This document shows positions 10,396 through 19,562 of a stretch of DNA of 56,126 nt, piece by piece; positions within the stretch are counted from its first letter, which is position 1, and each line of letters opens with the position of its first letter. The notes below the pieces were generated by a model. That model did not search any database and was not told the DNA's origin. It saw nothing but the letters and a program-made list of their open reading frames with translations. The translations under genes were made by a program, and so were the position numbers. Origin of the DNA: Paraglaciecola polaris LMG 21857. GTDB lineage: Bacteria > Pseudomonadota > Gammaproteobacteria > Enterobacterales > Alteromonadaceae. The stretch lies in contig NZ_BAER01000095.1 in NCBI RefSeq assembly GCF_000315055.1, positions 1 to 56,126 on the forward strand, given 5' to 3'.

Positions 10396-13300
10396 CTATT
10401 CTTTTAGGTTAAGCAGCATTGCATTTCCGCCTGTCGCTACGACGTTATCCGTTTTAGTTTTTTCACAGGCAAAGCGCAGCAAACTGAAATCGGCAGACAG
10501 CTTACCCACAAAAGGAATAATTGCCCCCTTACGCAAACCGAGTGCCCAAATCAGCCCATCAGTGTTACTGCCGGTCACTCCGGCCAACGCATTGTCAATT
10601 AACACGCCATGCAATTGTTGTGAGTCATCAATACATTGCAAACACGCAACGGGAATGAAGCTTTCTAAGGCTTGGTAAAGCACTGTCTCACTGGCTCTCT
10701 TCGCCCCATTATTGACCAATAACAGACTGTTCCCTGCCAACAATGCCCCAAGAGTTTGTAACAAGTTTTCTGTTTCCTCACCCTCTTTTAACACAGCTAA
10801 GAATATCCCTCGTGGGTGCAATGATAGCTCGTTGGTCTCACCTGTAGGGCCTGGCAATTCAGTGGAGGTACCAAAATCATGTCTGGCCTGAGAGAACATA
10901 TGGGTTGCTTGTTTTAGTACATCGACTGATAAATTGCTAAACGCCGGTAAATTTTGCGCGCCAGCAAAGGCATTTTCCAATAACGTTATACGTTGGTTGA
11001 CGGGAGTGGATTGCCAGTCAACCTGCCCTGCCTTCGCGACTCTCAGACTCATTTTAGTTTCTTGACTCAGGCTACCAATCTCTGGCAACTCACCTAACAC
11101 TTGCTCTGCTGCCCACAACTTGGTAAAGCGTAATAAATAATGCGGGCCGCCAGCCTTGAACCCTGTGCCGGACAAGCCCTGACCTCCAAACGGATTAACG
11201 CCCACCACAGCCCCCACCATATTGCGGTTGATATAGGTATTGCCCACATGCGTATTGCGGAACACTTTATCAGCAAATTCGTTGAGTCGACTGTGAACGC
11301 CCAGCGTTAGGCCATAACCTGTGTTGTTGATATCGTCTAACACCCGATCTAAATCCTGAGCCCGGTAGCGAATAACGTGTAAAACAGGACCAAAAACTTC
11401 TTTATCTAATTCATTAATATGCTCGATTTCAAACACATGCGGTCGCATGTAATAACCTTCGACATCGACTTCAGGGACTTTCGCTTTCGCCACTAATGTC
11501 GCTTGTTTGGTCATTTTTTCGCAATGCTCATTGAGCGTGACCAGCGCTTTATCATCAATAACAGGACCGATATCTGTGCTGAGTTTCCAAGGACGACCAA
11601 TTTGCAAGGTGTCCAAGGCCCCTTTGAGCATATTCAGCAAGTCATCTGCAATATCTTGTTGAATATATAACACACGTAACGCCGAACACCGCTGGCCTGC
11701 ACTTAAAAATGCCGACTGGATCACATCATCGATCACTTGCTCAGGTAAGGCGGTTGAGTCTACTAACATGACGTTTTGTCCGCCGGTTTCAGCGATGAAG
11801 GGAGGAAGTTCGGTACCACGCTTGATTAGGTCGCCTTGGATACTTTGTGCCGTCGCATTTGAACCGGTAAATGCGACACCAGCCACACGCTTATCGGCCA
11901 TTAGCAGCGGCCCTAGCTCCCGGCCGGAGCCCGTTAAAAGGTGCAATACGTTGTGAGGCACACCCGCTTTATGCATAAGCTTTATCGCTTGAGCTGCAAT
12001 TAACGGTGATTGTTCCGCTGGTTTAGCCACCACAGTATTACCTGTGACTAAAGCGGCGACAACCTGACCGACAAAAATGGCTAAAGGGAAGTTCCAAGGA
12101 CTGATACATACAAACACTCCTTGGCCCTGAGCCAATTTAACCTGAGTAGGGCTATCGGACGTCAAGTAACGGATCTGCAACGCATAATAGCGACAAAAAT
12201 CTACCGCTTCGCGAACTTCGGATATACCGTCATTTAATGTTCTACCCCCCTCAAAGCTAATCAGCGTCGTGAGTTCTTCTGTTTGGGCTTCCAGTAAATC
12301 AGCGACTGCATCTAAAATAAGCGCCCGTTGCTCGCAGGTAGTCGCCTGCCAATCTGGGTAAGCATCAGCTGCAGAGTTCATCGCTGCGGCGACATCCTCA
12401 GCGGTAGCATGACTGCAATGGCCTATCAGTTTTGATGTATCAGCAGGTGAATAGCATCCATGAGCATTATCGGTACGCATCTCGCCGTTAATAATTGGAC
12501 CAGCGCGCCATTTCTCCGGTGCAAACTCACTGACCTTTTGGGAAACGATATCAAACGCCAAGGGATCATCTAAATCGATACCTCGGGAATTATCCCGCTT
12601 TTCACCAAATGCATTGAATATGTCTAGCGCTAATGGGATCTGAGTATTGCGCTTGCCCTGGGCTTTACTGATCGTCGATTCCACGTTTTGTACAAGATCG
12701 GCAGCGGCGACGTCTTCGTCCAAGAACTGATTTATAAATGAACCGTTTGCGCCATTTTCAAGCAAGCGGCGGACCAAATACGGCAATAGGTCACGATGCA
12801 CGCCCACTGGGGCGTAAACCCTAAGTGGCCATACAGCACCTGTACTTTCCCTTATCTGTCTGTATAGTAAATCACCCATACCGTGTAAACGCTGAAACTC
12901 GAAAGTGCTGGTATCGGTTCCCGCCATTTGCATGATCAAGGCAACGGTGTACGCATTGTGCGTGGCGAATTGTGGGTAAATAACATCTCTGTTATCGAGT
13001 AATTTCCCCGCACACACCTGATAACTTAAATCCGTATGAGCTTTGCGCGTAAATACCGGAAATTCTGCGACGCCCATTTCTTGGGCATGTTTAATTTCTG
13101 CATCCCAATATGCCCCCTTAACTAAGCGAACCTTCAATTTTCGCTCACTGGATTTAGCTAATTCAACTAACCAATCCACGACTGACAAGGCACGTTTTTG
13201 ATAGGCTTGAAGCACGAACCCAAGGCCATCCCAACCCGCTAATTCAGGTGCGAAAGCCAATCCTTCAAATACATCGAGTTCGATATCTAAGCGCGCGGCT

Positions 13301-14169
13301 TCTTCTGCATCAATAGTCAAACCAATGTTAAATTTCTTGGCTTCCACAGCCAGCGCCAGCACGCTGGGTAACAATTCGTCAATGACTCGCTGGTGCTGGC
13401 TGAATTCGTAGCGTGGATGAAGGGCACTCAATTTGACTGAAATCCCATCAGCTGCATTGACATCACTGTGGTTATTATCATTGCCAATTGAACGTATCGC
13501 CGACAAATAGGCATCATGAAATTTCGCTGCATCTTCATATGTTCTGGCGGCTTCACCCAACATATCGAAGGAAAAACGCGTCCCGGGAGCATTAATTTCT
13601 CGACCGCGCTCAGTGGCTTCTTTGATATCTGTACCCAACACATATTGCTGCCCCATCAATTTCATGGCTTGCAAAGTGGCACCGCGCACCACTGGCTCAC
13701 CTAAACGTTGGATCAGTTTATGGAACCAACCGTTAGGGGCATCATCGTTAGATTGTTTATTTCCTAAAATCTTATTGCTTAAGGACAAACCGACACTGGC
13801 GGCATTAACCAATAATTCATTGGAGTTACCTATGTGCTTTCGCCATTGACCTAAATGAATTTCTTCTGCGATAAGATGGTCAATGGTATCGGTGTCAGGC
13901 ACCCTAAGCAGTGCCTCGGCCAGGCACATTAACACTACGCCTTCATGACTCGACAAGCTATATTCCTGTAAAAATGCGTCGAATAAGCTTTGTTTATCCG
14001 GATTAGCACGGCATCGCTCAACAAAAGACAGAGCGCTGGCATGCACTTTTTGTCGATCTTCTTCACCCAGTGGATTTGTGCTAAGCATATACTCAACACT
14101 TTGTGCTTCCGCTAAGTAAGTCTTGGTGCGAATCGCATGACGTATGGATTGTAAGTTAACGTGCAACAT
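10396..14169 (-). CDS. putA: Bifunctional proline dehydrogenase / P5C dehydrogenase without DNA-binding domain
   Basis: 1257 residues. It oxidises proline to glutamate in two steps with a channelled intermediate, at the inner face of the membrane. Order: helical arm (about 1-60), PRODH barrel (about 180-480, with RLVKGAYWDAEIK), aldehyde dehydrogenase domain (about 560-1010, with the cysteine in SAGQRCSALR and FIAETGGQN), and a carboxy-terminal domain to 1257 ending GGNAMLLNLKE. The amino-terminal ribbon-helix-helix present in E. coli PutA (1320 residues) is absent, so it fits the non-repressor long PutA class. It lacks self-repression, and an Lrp-like gene sits next to it. Confidence 0.96.
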   Translation of the reverse strand: MLHVNLQSIRHAIRTKTYLAEAQSVEYMLSTNPLGEEDRQKVHASALSFVERCRANPDKQSLFDAFLQEYSLSSHEGVVLMCLAEALLRVPDTDTIDHLIAEEIHLGQWRKHIGNSNELLVNAASVGLSLSNKILGNKQSNDDAPNGWFHKLIQRLGEPVVRGATLQAMKLMGQQYVLGTDIKEATERGREINAPGTRFSFDMLGEAARTYEDAAKFHDAYLSAIRSIGNDNNHSDVNAADGISVKLSALHPRYEFSQHQRVIDELLPSVLALAVEAKKFNIGLTIDAEEAARLDIELDVFEGLAFAPELAGWDGLGFVLQAYQKRALSVVDWLVELAKSSERKLKVRLVKGAYWDAEIKHAQEMGVAEFPVFTRKAHTDLSYQVCAGKLLDNRDVIYPQFATHNAYTVALIMQMAGTDTSTFEFQRLHGMGDLLYRQIRESTGAVWPLRVYAPVGVHRDLLPYLVRRLLENGANGSFINQFLDEDVAAADLVQNVESTISKAQGKRNTQIPLALDIFNAFGEKRDNSRGIDLDDPLAFDIVSQKVSEFAPEKWRAGPIINGEMRTDNAHGCYSPADTSKLIGHCSHATAEDVAAAMNSAADAYPDWQATTCEQRALILDAVADLLEAQTEELTTLISFEGGRTLNDGISEVREAVDFCRYYALQIRYLTSDSPTQVKLAQGQGVFVCISPWNFPLAIFVGQVVAALVTGNTVVAKPAEQSPLIAAQAIKLMHKAGVPHNVLHLLTGSGRELGPLLMADKRVAGVAFTGSNATAQSIQGDLIKRGTELPPFIAETGGQNVMLVDSTALPEQVIDDVIQSAFLSAGQRCSALRVLYIQQDIADDLLNMLKGALDTLQIGRPWKLSTDIGPVIDDKALVTLNEHCEKMTKQATLVAKAKVPEVDVEGYYMRPHVFEIEHINELDKEVFGPVLHVIRYRAQDLDRVLDDINNTGYGLTLGVHSRLNEFADKVFRNTHVGNTYINRNMVGAVVGVNPFGGQGLSGTGFKAGGPHYLLRFTKLWAAEQVLGELPEIGSLSQETKMSLRVAKAGQVDWQSTPVNQRITLLENAFAGAQNLPAFSNLSVDVLKQATHMFSQARHDFGTSTELPGPTGETNELSLHPRGIFLAVLKEGEETENLLQTLGALLAGNSLLLVNNGAKRASETVLYQALESFIPVACLQCIDDSQQLHGVLIDNALAGVTGSNTDGLIWALGLRKGAIIPFVGKLSADFSLLRFACEKTKTDNVVATGGNAMLLNLKE

Positions 14170-14581
14170 AGAAACTCTCTGTCGTTAAAAAAAAGGGATA
14201 AACTCGTCCAAACATTGAATGCTTACTTATATTTACGCCATTGTATGCAACTAAACTTTTCAGGCTGAAAGTCACGATAGTTTGGCGCACATTCTAATTG
14301 TCAAAATAGAGAATGAGTTACTTTATACGGCATAAAAATTGCCAATTCATAATGCTATGGCGTCACTTGTCGGTTTTTTCAACTGGCGAGGTGGGCGACA
14401 GGTAGTGAATTTACCTTGTAAAAATGCAAATTGCTTGGCAAGCAAACAGCCTCAACGGGTCAATCAGATGCGGAAAATATCGTTAAACACAAAATGTTAA
14501 TGAGATTACTCCTTGAGTTTAATCCCGCGTCCAGTGACAATATTCTGCATACTATTTTTCATTTTATAGGCTTCATACAGT
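14170..14581. other. Divergent intergenic region putA / cytochrome b561
   Basis: About 410 bases between two divergent genes. It must hold both promoters. A perfect TTGACA occurs on the minus strand (14304-14299), but its -10 partner at 17 bases (ACTATC) is poor. A short reading frame here overlaps the cytochrome gene and looks non-coding. I see no other structure. Confidence 0.4.
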
Positions 14582-15268
14582 ATGCAGAAACGAACATTGG
14601 TCTGGGACCTCCCTTTACGTATTTTTCATTGGGCACTAGTTAGTTTGATTTTTGCTCAATGGCTCACCGCTGAAGTCTTAGAAGGCTATATGGACTACCA
14701 CGCTGTGTTTGGCTATACGCTGTTAGGATTAATGATTTTTCGTTTATTATGGGGATTTGTTGGACCTAAACACGCCCGCTTCAATGACTTTTTGCGCGGG
14801 CCTAAGGCCATTTGGCAATACGGGCAATCATTATTTAGCCGGCACCAGCCCACTTATACTGGGCATAATCCATTGGGTGCGTTAATTGTGCCAGCCATTC
14901 TAATAGTCGTCGGAACACAAGCAGTAAGCGGCTTATTTACCACAGATGACGTCTTGTTTAACGGCCCTTATTATCCGGCGATATCTTCAGAATTGCAGGG
15001 CACTATGCAATGGTTACATCACAAAATGTTCGATGTTCTACTAGTTATCATTGCGCTTCATGTATTGGCAATAACAAGTTATCAATTTCTTCTTAAAAAG
15101 CCGTTAATCGGTGCTATGTTTCATGGTCATAAAAATGTGCAATCAAAGAGCGGCATATCATCCTCAAGATGGCCACTGGCCATCGTGTTAGCACTGATCA
15201 TATTTATTTTTATGTATTGGTTAGTTGTGATTGCCGTTCCAGAAATTGAGCTTGATTACTATTATTAA
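14582..15268 (+). CDS. Cytochrome b561 / Ni-hydrogenase b-type membrane protein
   Basis: 228 residues with four main hydrophobic helices plus a carboxy-terminal helix near 193-215. The amino end VWDLPLRIFHW, the histidines H16, H40, H146/H147 and H160, and the helix around IIALHVLAI fit the bacterial di-haem cytochrome b561/hydrogenase b-subunit family. Such proteins pass electrons between quinol and periplasmic partners. No cytochrome c or dehydrogenase lies next to it, so the partner is unknown. The Shine-Dalgarno is weak. It converges on the following gene with an 18-base gap. Confidence 0.85.
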   Translation: MQKRTLVWDLPLRIFHWALVSLIFAQWLTAEVLEGYMDYHAVFGYTLLGLMIFRLLWGFVGPKHARFNDFLRGPKAIWQYGQSLFSRHQPTYTGHNPLGALIVPAILIVVGTQAVSGLFTTDDVLFNGPYYPAISSELQGTMQWLHHKMFDVLLVIIALHVLAITSYQFLLKKPLIGAMFHGHKNVQSKSGISSSRWPLAIVLALIIFIFMYWLVVIAVPEIELDYYY

Positions 15269-15286
15269 ACATATTGTGCATTAGGG

Positions 15287-15739
15287 TTAGCTTAGTTCGC
15301 GCAGCATAGAGAGTGTCTCTGCACGCATCACTTCGATTTGGTTAAGAATTGCGTCCACACTACTTTGCTCGTCACCGATGCTTTGCCAATTGTCACTCCA
15401 CACCTGCACCAAGGCTGCACTTTTATCCGGCATTGGCGCTTGTAATACCTGGGCTAAATCTTGAATGGTTAATACATAGGCCCAACCTAGGCGTGGATTA
15501 CCCTTGTCCTGTAAGGTTTGATCATAACGATTATGAAATACGACTAACTGCAGTTCATTAAGTTTTATAAGTACCTCAAATCCCCCATGGCGTTGATTAC
15601 GATTAAATTCAGTGACCTCATTTCGCCACGTTGCATAGCTTAAACTCGTTACCGCGACACTTAAACTAATCAACGCCACCAAATTTCGTCGCAGTTGTTC
15701 TGCAAAGCTTTGGGAAAAACTTTTTGTGTCAATATTCAT
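15287..15739 (-). CDS. Hypothetical protein with one N-terminal membrane helix
   Basis: 150 residues from the ATG at 15739, chosen because AAGGA lies six bases before it; an upstream TTG at 15763 would add eight residues without such support. One hydrophobic segment (about residues 20-38, LVALISLSVAVTSLSYATW) is followed by a soluble, mostly helical domain, probably periplasmic. The carboxy end looks like a helix (VDAILNQIEVMRAETLSML). I do not recognise a family. It is probably monocistronic. Confidence 0.65.
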   Translation of the reverse strand: MNIDTKSFSQSFAEQLRRNLVALISLSVAVTSLSYATWRNEVTEFNRNQRHGGFEVLIKLNELQLVVFHNRYDQTLQDKGNPRLGWAYVLTIQDLAQVLQAPMPDKSAALVQVWSDNWQSIGDEQSSVDAILNQIEVMRAETLSMLRELS

Positions 15740-15901
15740 CGCTAGTCCTTCGTCTATCAACAATTGTTAATGTTCAGACCGGAAAAGCGATTAACTGTGT
15801 TCAACTAATAAATAGGTAAGATTTACAGCGCAAGCCTGAGCTGACTATGAACGAGCCAAAACAGCTAAGGAAAGCGTTAGAATGGGGGAAGTGACATTAA
15901 C

Positions 15902-15928
15902 AAAAACGTGGCGGGATCATGCCCCCAC
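15902..15928 (-). terminator. Terminator downstream of the SIMPL gene
   Basis: On the minus strand GTGGGGG-CATGAT-CCC(G)CCAC forms a GC-rich stem with one bulged G and is followed by GTTTTTG. It lies about 75 bases after the stop of the SIMPL-domain gene. Confidence 0.75.
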
Positions 15929-16001
15929 CTTACATTAGTCATCGGAATGTGCGGTTATCATTCATCAAAGGAAAACCGCTGTAATATTGCGTCCGACTTA
16001 T

Positions 16002-16703
16002 CTATTCAACTAGCTCAAATACTACATTGACCTGAGCACCCGTGTTAATTTGCCCGGGAAGTGAATCACTGGCTTTACTCATCATCATCACTTCTCGTCC
16101 CCGAGGTATAGGCGAATAACCGCTATTTTCGTTGATTGAAATAACTTTGCCTAATTTTGCACCCAAGGTTTGCGCCATACGCGATGCGCGTAATTTTGCA
16201 TCTTTAAGGGCGAGCTCAAGAGCGGCTAAATACTGTGGTTGGGCATCCTCAACTATATAATTGAAGCCCTCAATGCGACTAGCGCCAGTACTTAATACCG
16301 CATCAATCACCTGATCATAAAGTTTAATATCACGTAAGGTAAATTTGATTTCCCGTGACAGCTGAAAACCTTTTTGCACTCGAGCATTATTACTATGTTC
16401 AAACCAAGGACTCAACTGGACGCGCATCGATTGCACATCCTTTTTGTCAACACCAAAGGCTAACACACTGCTAACAATCGTTTGGGTCTTATCAGACACC
16501 ACACTGTTCAAGTCTTGAACCCGCTCCCCCTGCTCTTGCACATAAACACTGAATTCAAATAAATCAGGAACGCTAGCCACATTTGCCTGCCCACTGACGC
16601 TGATTTGATTAACCGTCTCAGCATTTTTTGCTAGGCTTGTGGTGCTAAACGTTAATGCAGCACTGGCACTTAGCAAAGTCACAATAGCGATTATTTTTTT
16701 CAT
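16002..16703 (-). CDS. SIMPL domain (DUF541) periplasmic protein
   Basis: 233 residues. A signal peptide of about 25 residues (MKKIIAIVTLLSASAALTF...SLA) leads into the SIMPL/DUF541 fold: ISVSGQANVASVPDLFEFSVYV at the start, SRIEGFNYIVED in the middle and ALKDAKLRASRMAQTLGAKLGKVISI before the end. Proteins of this family are periplasmic or outer-membrane associated; a role in oxidative stress defence has been reported for an E. coli member, but no general function is settled. It is followed by its own terminator. Confidence 0.88.
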   Translation of the reverse strand: MKKIIAIVTLLSASAALTFSTTSLAKNAETVNQISVSGQANVASVPDLFEFSVYVQEQGERVQDLNSVVSDKTQTIVSSVLAFGVDKKDVQSMRVQLSPWFEHSNNARVQKGFQLSREIKFTLRDIKLYDQVIDAVLSTGASRIEGFNYIVEDAQPQYLAALELALKDAKLRASRMAQTLGAKLGKVISINENSGYSPIPRGREVMMMSKASDSLPGQINTGAQVNVVFELVE

Positions 16704-16832
16704 TTTACGTCCTTACAATATGATTAATTTCGATTACCTTACCTTTCAAGCGACACAGTATTGACTCGTCTGAATGAATTGAGACTGAATCAACCCAATA
16801 CCTAGGCTTAAAGGCAAAATATCTGTGATGTT

Positions 16833-17675
16833 TTATTCAGCCACTACAGGCAAGGTATTACCTGCCCCCCATTCACTCCATGATCCATCGTAAACACTTA
16901 GGTGATTATAACCCGCTTCATGGGCTGCTAGCGCCAGCACACAGGCTGTCACCCCTGAGCCACAACTAAAAATCAGTCTGTGCTGATGATTTACCCCTAA
17001 CAGGTTAAATTTGCTGCGTAATGTGTGAACATCTGCCAAGCGACCATTATCAATACATTGATTAAATGGCAGATTTACTGCGTTCGGCATATGCCCAGCA
17101 CGTAAATGAGGCCTAGGCTCTGCAACCTTTGCATAAAAACGGTCAGCAGAGCGCGCATCAATGACCCGTCTATCCGTTGCATTAAGCCCAGCTAAAACCT
17201 GTCCAGCATCGACTAACAAGTCAGCTTGAGGCTCGCTGACAAAATCTCCCGGCAAGGTTGCTTTTGATAGACTAGATGTAGTTTTCAAAGCGCCATCTTG
17301 CCAAGCTGGGTAACCCCCATTTAAGACATAAACTCGCTTGTGCCCCATGTATTTGAACATCCACCACACACGAGGCGCGCTGAATAAACCTTGGTTGTCA
17401 TAGATAACGATCACACTGTCCTGATTCACGCCCAATTTTCTAACTTCACGTTGGAATACGGCTGGGCTAGGCATGCTATGTGGTAACCCACTTTGGGTAT
17501 CACAAATTTTATGTTCAAAGTCGAACAGCTGTGCATTGGGTATGTAACCCGCCGGAGTGGCTTCCGGTTTACCACTGGCGATATCATCCATTGTGCTCAT
17601 AAAAACCATTAGGTTTTCATCTTGTAAATGCTCGCTGAGCCAATTTGCGCTAACGAGCGCGCTGCTGATTTGCAT
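16833..17675 (-). CDS. sseA: 3-mercaptopyruvate sulfurtransferase
   Basis: 280 residues, two rhodanese domains. The active loop in the second domain reads CGSGVTAC with the nucleophile at C238; CGSGVTA is the form typical of mercaptopyruvate sulfurtransferase rather than thiosulfate rhodanese. Domain 1 contains VIVIYDNQGLFSAPRVWWMFKYMGH, domain 2 RVIDARSADRFY and LRAGHMPNAVNLPF. It transfers sulfur from 3-mercaptopyruvate to a thiol acceptor or cyanide. The start at 17675 has GGAG six bases upstream and gives the E. coli length; an ATG at 17702 is less likely. Confidence 0.93.
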   Translation of the reverse strand: MQISSALVSANWLSEHLQDENLMVFMSTMDDIASGKPEATPAGYIPNAQLFDFEHKICDTQSGLPHSMPSPAVFQREVRKLGVNQDSVIVIYDNQGLFSAPRVWWMFKYMGHKRVYVLNGGYPAWQDGALKTTSSLSKATLPGDFVSEPQADLLVDAGQVLAGLNATDRRVIDARSADRFYAKVAEPRPHLRAGHMPNAVNLPFNQCIDNGRLADVHTLRSKFNLLGVNHQHRLIFSCGSGVTACVLALAAHEAGYNHLSVYDGSWSEWGAGNTLPVVAE

Positions 17676-17900
17676 ACTGTACTCCAAGGTTGTAGCAAAC
17701 AAATAATGACGAATTTCATCAATTTGTTATCCGTGCGTATTTTCTACCCTTCGGCAGTCACACCTAGAATGAAAACATAAATGATGCAAAATAGTCCACA
17801 TGCGCACTAGATGAGTGCATTTGAATATCCCTTACTATATCCGCTTTAAAAAATTAAAAATTTATCATTTAAAATCAATAACTTGATAACAAGAAAGCAA

Positions 17901-17916
17901 TTGACCATTTGGTCAA
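17901..17916. promoter_or_regulatory. RutR-type operator upstream of purine permease
   Basis: TTGACCATTTGGTCAA is a perfect 7-2-7 palindrome and equals the E. coli RutR consensus TTGACCAnnTGGTCAA as I recall it. It is nested in a wider inverted repeat, GAAAGCAATT (17893-17902) with AATTGCTTTC (17919-17928). It lies where the -35 of the following -10 would be, so binding would be expected to repress. A near-identical site precedes the TonB receptor. Confidence 0.7.
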
Positions 17917-17935
17917 ATAATTGCTTTCTATTTTA

Positions 17936-17941
17936 TATAAT
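17936..17941 (+). promoter_or_regulatory. Candidate -10 box of the purine permease promoter
   Basis: Perfect TATAAT about 20 bases after the RutR-type site. No good -35 is visible at 16-18 bases; the sequence there (GTCAAA / TCAAAT) overlaps the operator, consistent with control at this promoter. Confidence 0.45.
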
Positions 17942-18064
17942 CCAACTTTTTCCCATATAGATTATTGTAGCAAGAGCGAGCTTGTCGGCATTATTACCTT
18001 TATCGGTTTACTGCCCAGCAGCGGCTCTTTTCCTTTTTCTCACTTAACTTTAATAGGCGTAATT

Positions 18065-19507
18065 ATGCTTAAATCCCGTCCTCAAAATGGTGAAATACTG
18101 TATTCACTCACAGACGTGCCATCCGTGAGTCACAGTATAACGGCGGCGCTGCAACATATTATGGCCTGCTTTATTGGTATCATTACCCCAACCTTAATTA
18201 TTGGCTCGGTGCTTGGCTTGCAGGCTGAGATCCCCTATTTAATTAGCATGGCATTGATGACCTCAGGAGTATCAACCTTCATTCAAGCCAAAAAATTCGG
18301 CCCTATCGGCTGTGGTCTCATTGCAGTGCAAGGCACTAGCTTTACCTTTATCAGCGCGTTATTAGTCGCAGGTACCGCTATAAAAAGTAGAGGCGGCAGC
18401 AATGATGAAATTATGGCTTTAATGTTTGGCCTATGTTTTTTTGGAGCCTTCGTCGAGATTATACTAAGCCAGTTTATTCAACATCTCAAAGCCGTTATCA
18501 CGCCATTAACGACGGGTATTGTAATCACAACCATAGGGATAACATTGATCAAGGTTGGCATGACAGATCTTTCTGGTGGATTTAATGCGACTGACTTTGG
18601 TGCCCCGCACAATTTAATTTTAGGCTTAAGTGTGCTCATTACAGTGATCGCGTTAAATGCATCTAGGTATCCAATGCTTCGACTAAGTGCCATATTTTGT
18701 GGCATGTTTGTCGGCTGCTTCATTGCGTGGTGGCAAGGCATACTGACGTTCGATAATATGGTGTCTCTACCACTAATCAGCTTTCCTCAGCCTTTCAAAT
18801 ACGGCGTAGCGTTTGACTGGGAGTTATTTATCCCCATTGCATTGGTTTATTTTTTAAGTGCTATCGAAACATCCGGCGATTTAACCGCCAACAGTCTGTT
18901 TTGTAAAGAACCGATTAAAGGCCCTATTTATATCAAACGCATAAAGGGCGGGATATTAGCTGACGGCATCAACTCCATGTTGGCAGCCATGTTTAATAGC
19001 TTTCCAAACACCACTTTTGGTCAAAACAATGCAGTCATTCAAATGACTGGAGTGGCAAGCCGTCACGTCGGTTTTTATATTGCTGGCTTCTTAGTGTTAC
19101 TCGGTTTATTCCCTATTATTGGCAGTGTGCTGCAATTAATGCCCAAACCGGTTTTGGGCGGAGCAACCCTAGTCATGTTTGCCACAATTGCCGTTGCCGG
19201 CGTTAAAATACTCACCAGCGAACCAATCGACAGACGAAAAAGCTTAATCATCGCGACGTCATTAGGTTTAGGGCTAGGCGTTATGATGGTGCCCGATGCG
19301 CTGGCGCAATTACCACAATTGGCCAGCAACATTTTATCCTCCTCGGTAACAACCGCAGGTTTTTGCGCCATCATTATGAGTATTATTATTCCTGAACAAA
19401 ACACGACCACAGTTATCAAGCAAAGCACTGCACATGCCTATCAATATGGCGACCACAGCCCAGTACCGTCCACGACAAATAGAAAAATTATCCCAAGTAA
19501 AGACTGA
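18065..19507 (+). CDS. NCS2-family purine (xanthine/urate-type) permease
   Basis: 480 residues from the ATG at 18065; the frame extends upstream to 17921, but that part is not family-like and would cover the leader. The inner-membrane symporter has about 14 hydrophobic segments. Family motifs: QHIMACFIGIITP near the start, SAIETSGDLTA with the conserved acidic residue, and NSFPNTTFGQNNAVIQMTGVASR. These place it with the xanthine/uric acid group of NCS2 rather than uracil permeases. It is followed by the deaminase gene 55 bases on, probably in one transcript. Together they suggest uptake or handling of oxidised purines. Confidence 0.88.
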   Translation: MLKSRPQNGEILYSLTDVPSVSHSITAALQHIMACFIGIITPTLIIGSVLGLQAEIPYLISMALMTSGVSTFIQAKKFGPIGCGLIAVQGTSFTFISALLVAGTAIKSRGGSNDEIMALMFGLCFFGAFVEIILSQFIQHLKAVITPLTTGIVITTIGITLIKVGMTDLSGGFNATDFGAPHNLILGLSVLITVIALNASRYPMLRLSAIFCGMFVGCFIAWWQGILTFDNMVSLPLISFPQPFKYGVAFDWELFIPIALVYFLSAIETSGDLTANSLFCKEPIKGPIYIKRIKGGILADGINSMLAAMFNSFPNTTFGQNNAVIQMTGVASRHVGFYIAGFLVLLGLFPIIGSVLQLMPKPVLGGATLVMFATIAVAGVKILTSEPIDRRKSLIIATSLGLGLGVMMVPDALAQLPQLASNILSSSVTTAGFCAIIMSIIIPEQNTTTVIKQSTAHAYQYGDHSPVPSTTNRKIIPSKD

Positions 19508-19562
19508 CGCACAAATGAATCATGAACATCACATAACTATCATCATTTAAGAGCGAACAAGC

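Larger units (their letters stand above)
17676..18064. other. Divergent intergenic region sseA / purine permease
   Basis: About 390 bases. It holds the RutR-type palindrome (17901-17916), a perfect -10 (17936-17941) and about 120 bases of untranslated leader before the permease ATG. The leader contains an AAGAGC...GCTCTT pair with a long loop and T-rich stretches after it. I could not match it to the purine riboswitch core. Confidence 0.5.

Noticed and set aside
10319-10420. Direct repeat TTAAGCAGCATT at 10319-10330 and 10409-10420
   Set aside because: One copy lies in the putA coding end; with only two copies, chance or a tiny duplication is enough to explain it.
14431-14643. 70-residue frame upstream of the cytochrome b561 gene
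   Set aside because: It overlaps the cytochrome start in another frame and shows no protein-like features.
17936-18064. Purine riboswitch in the permease leader
   Set aside because: The conserved core of the purine riboswitch is not visible; only weak hairpins were found.
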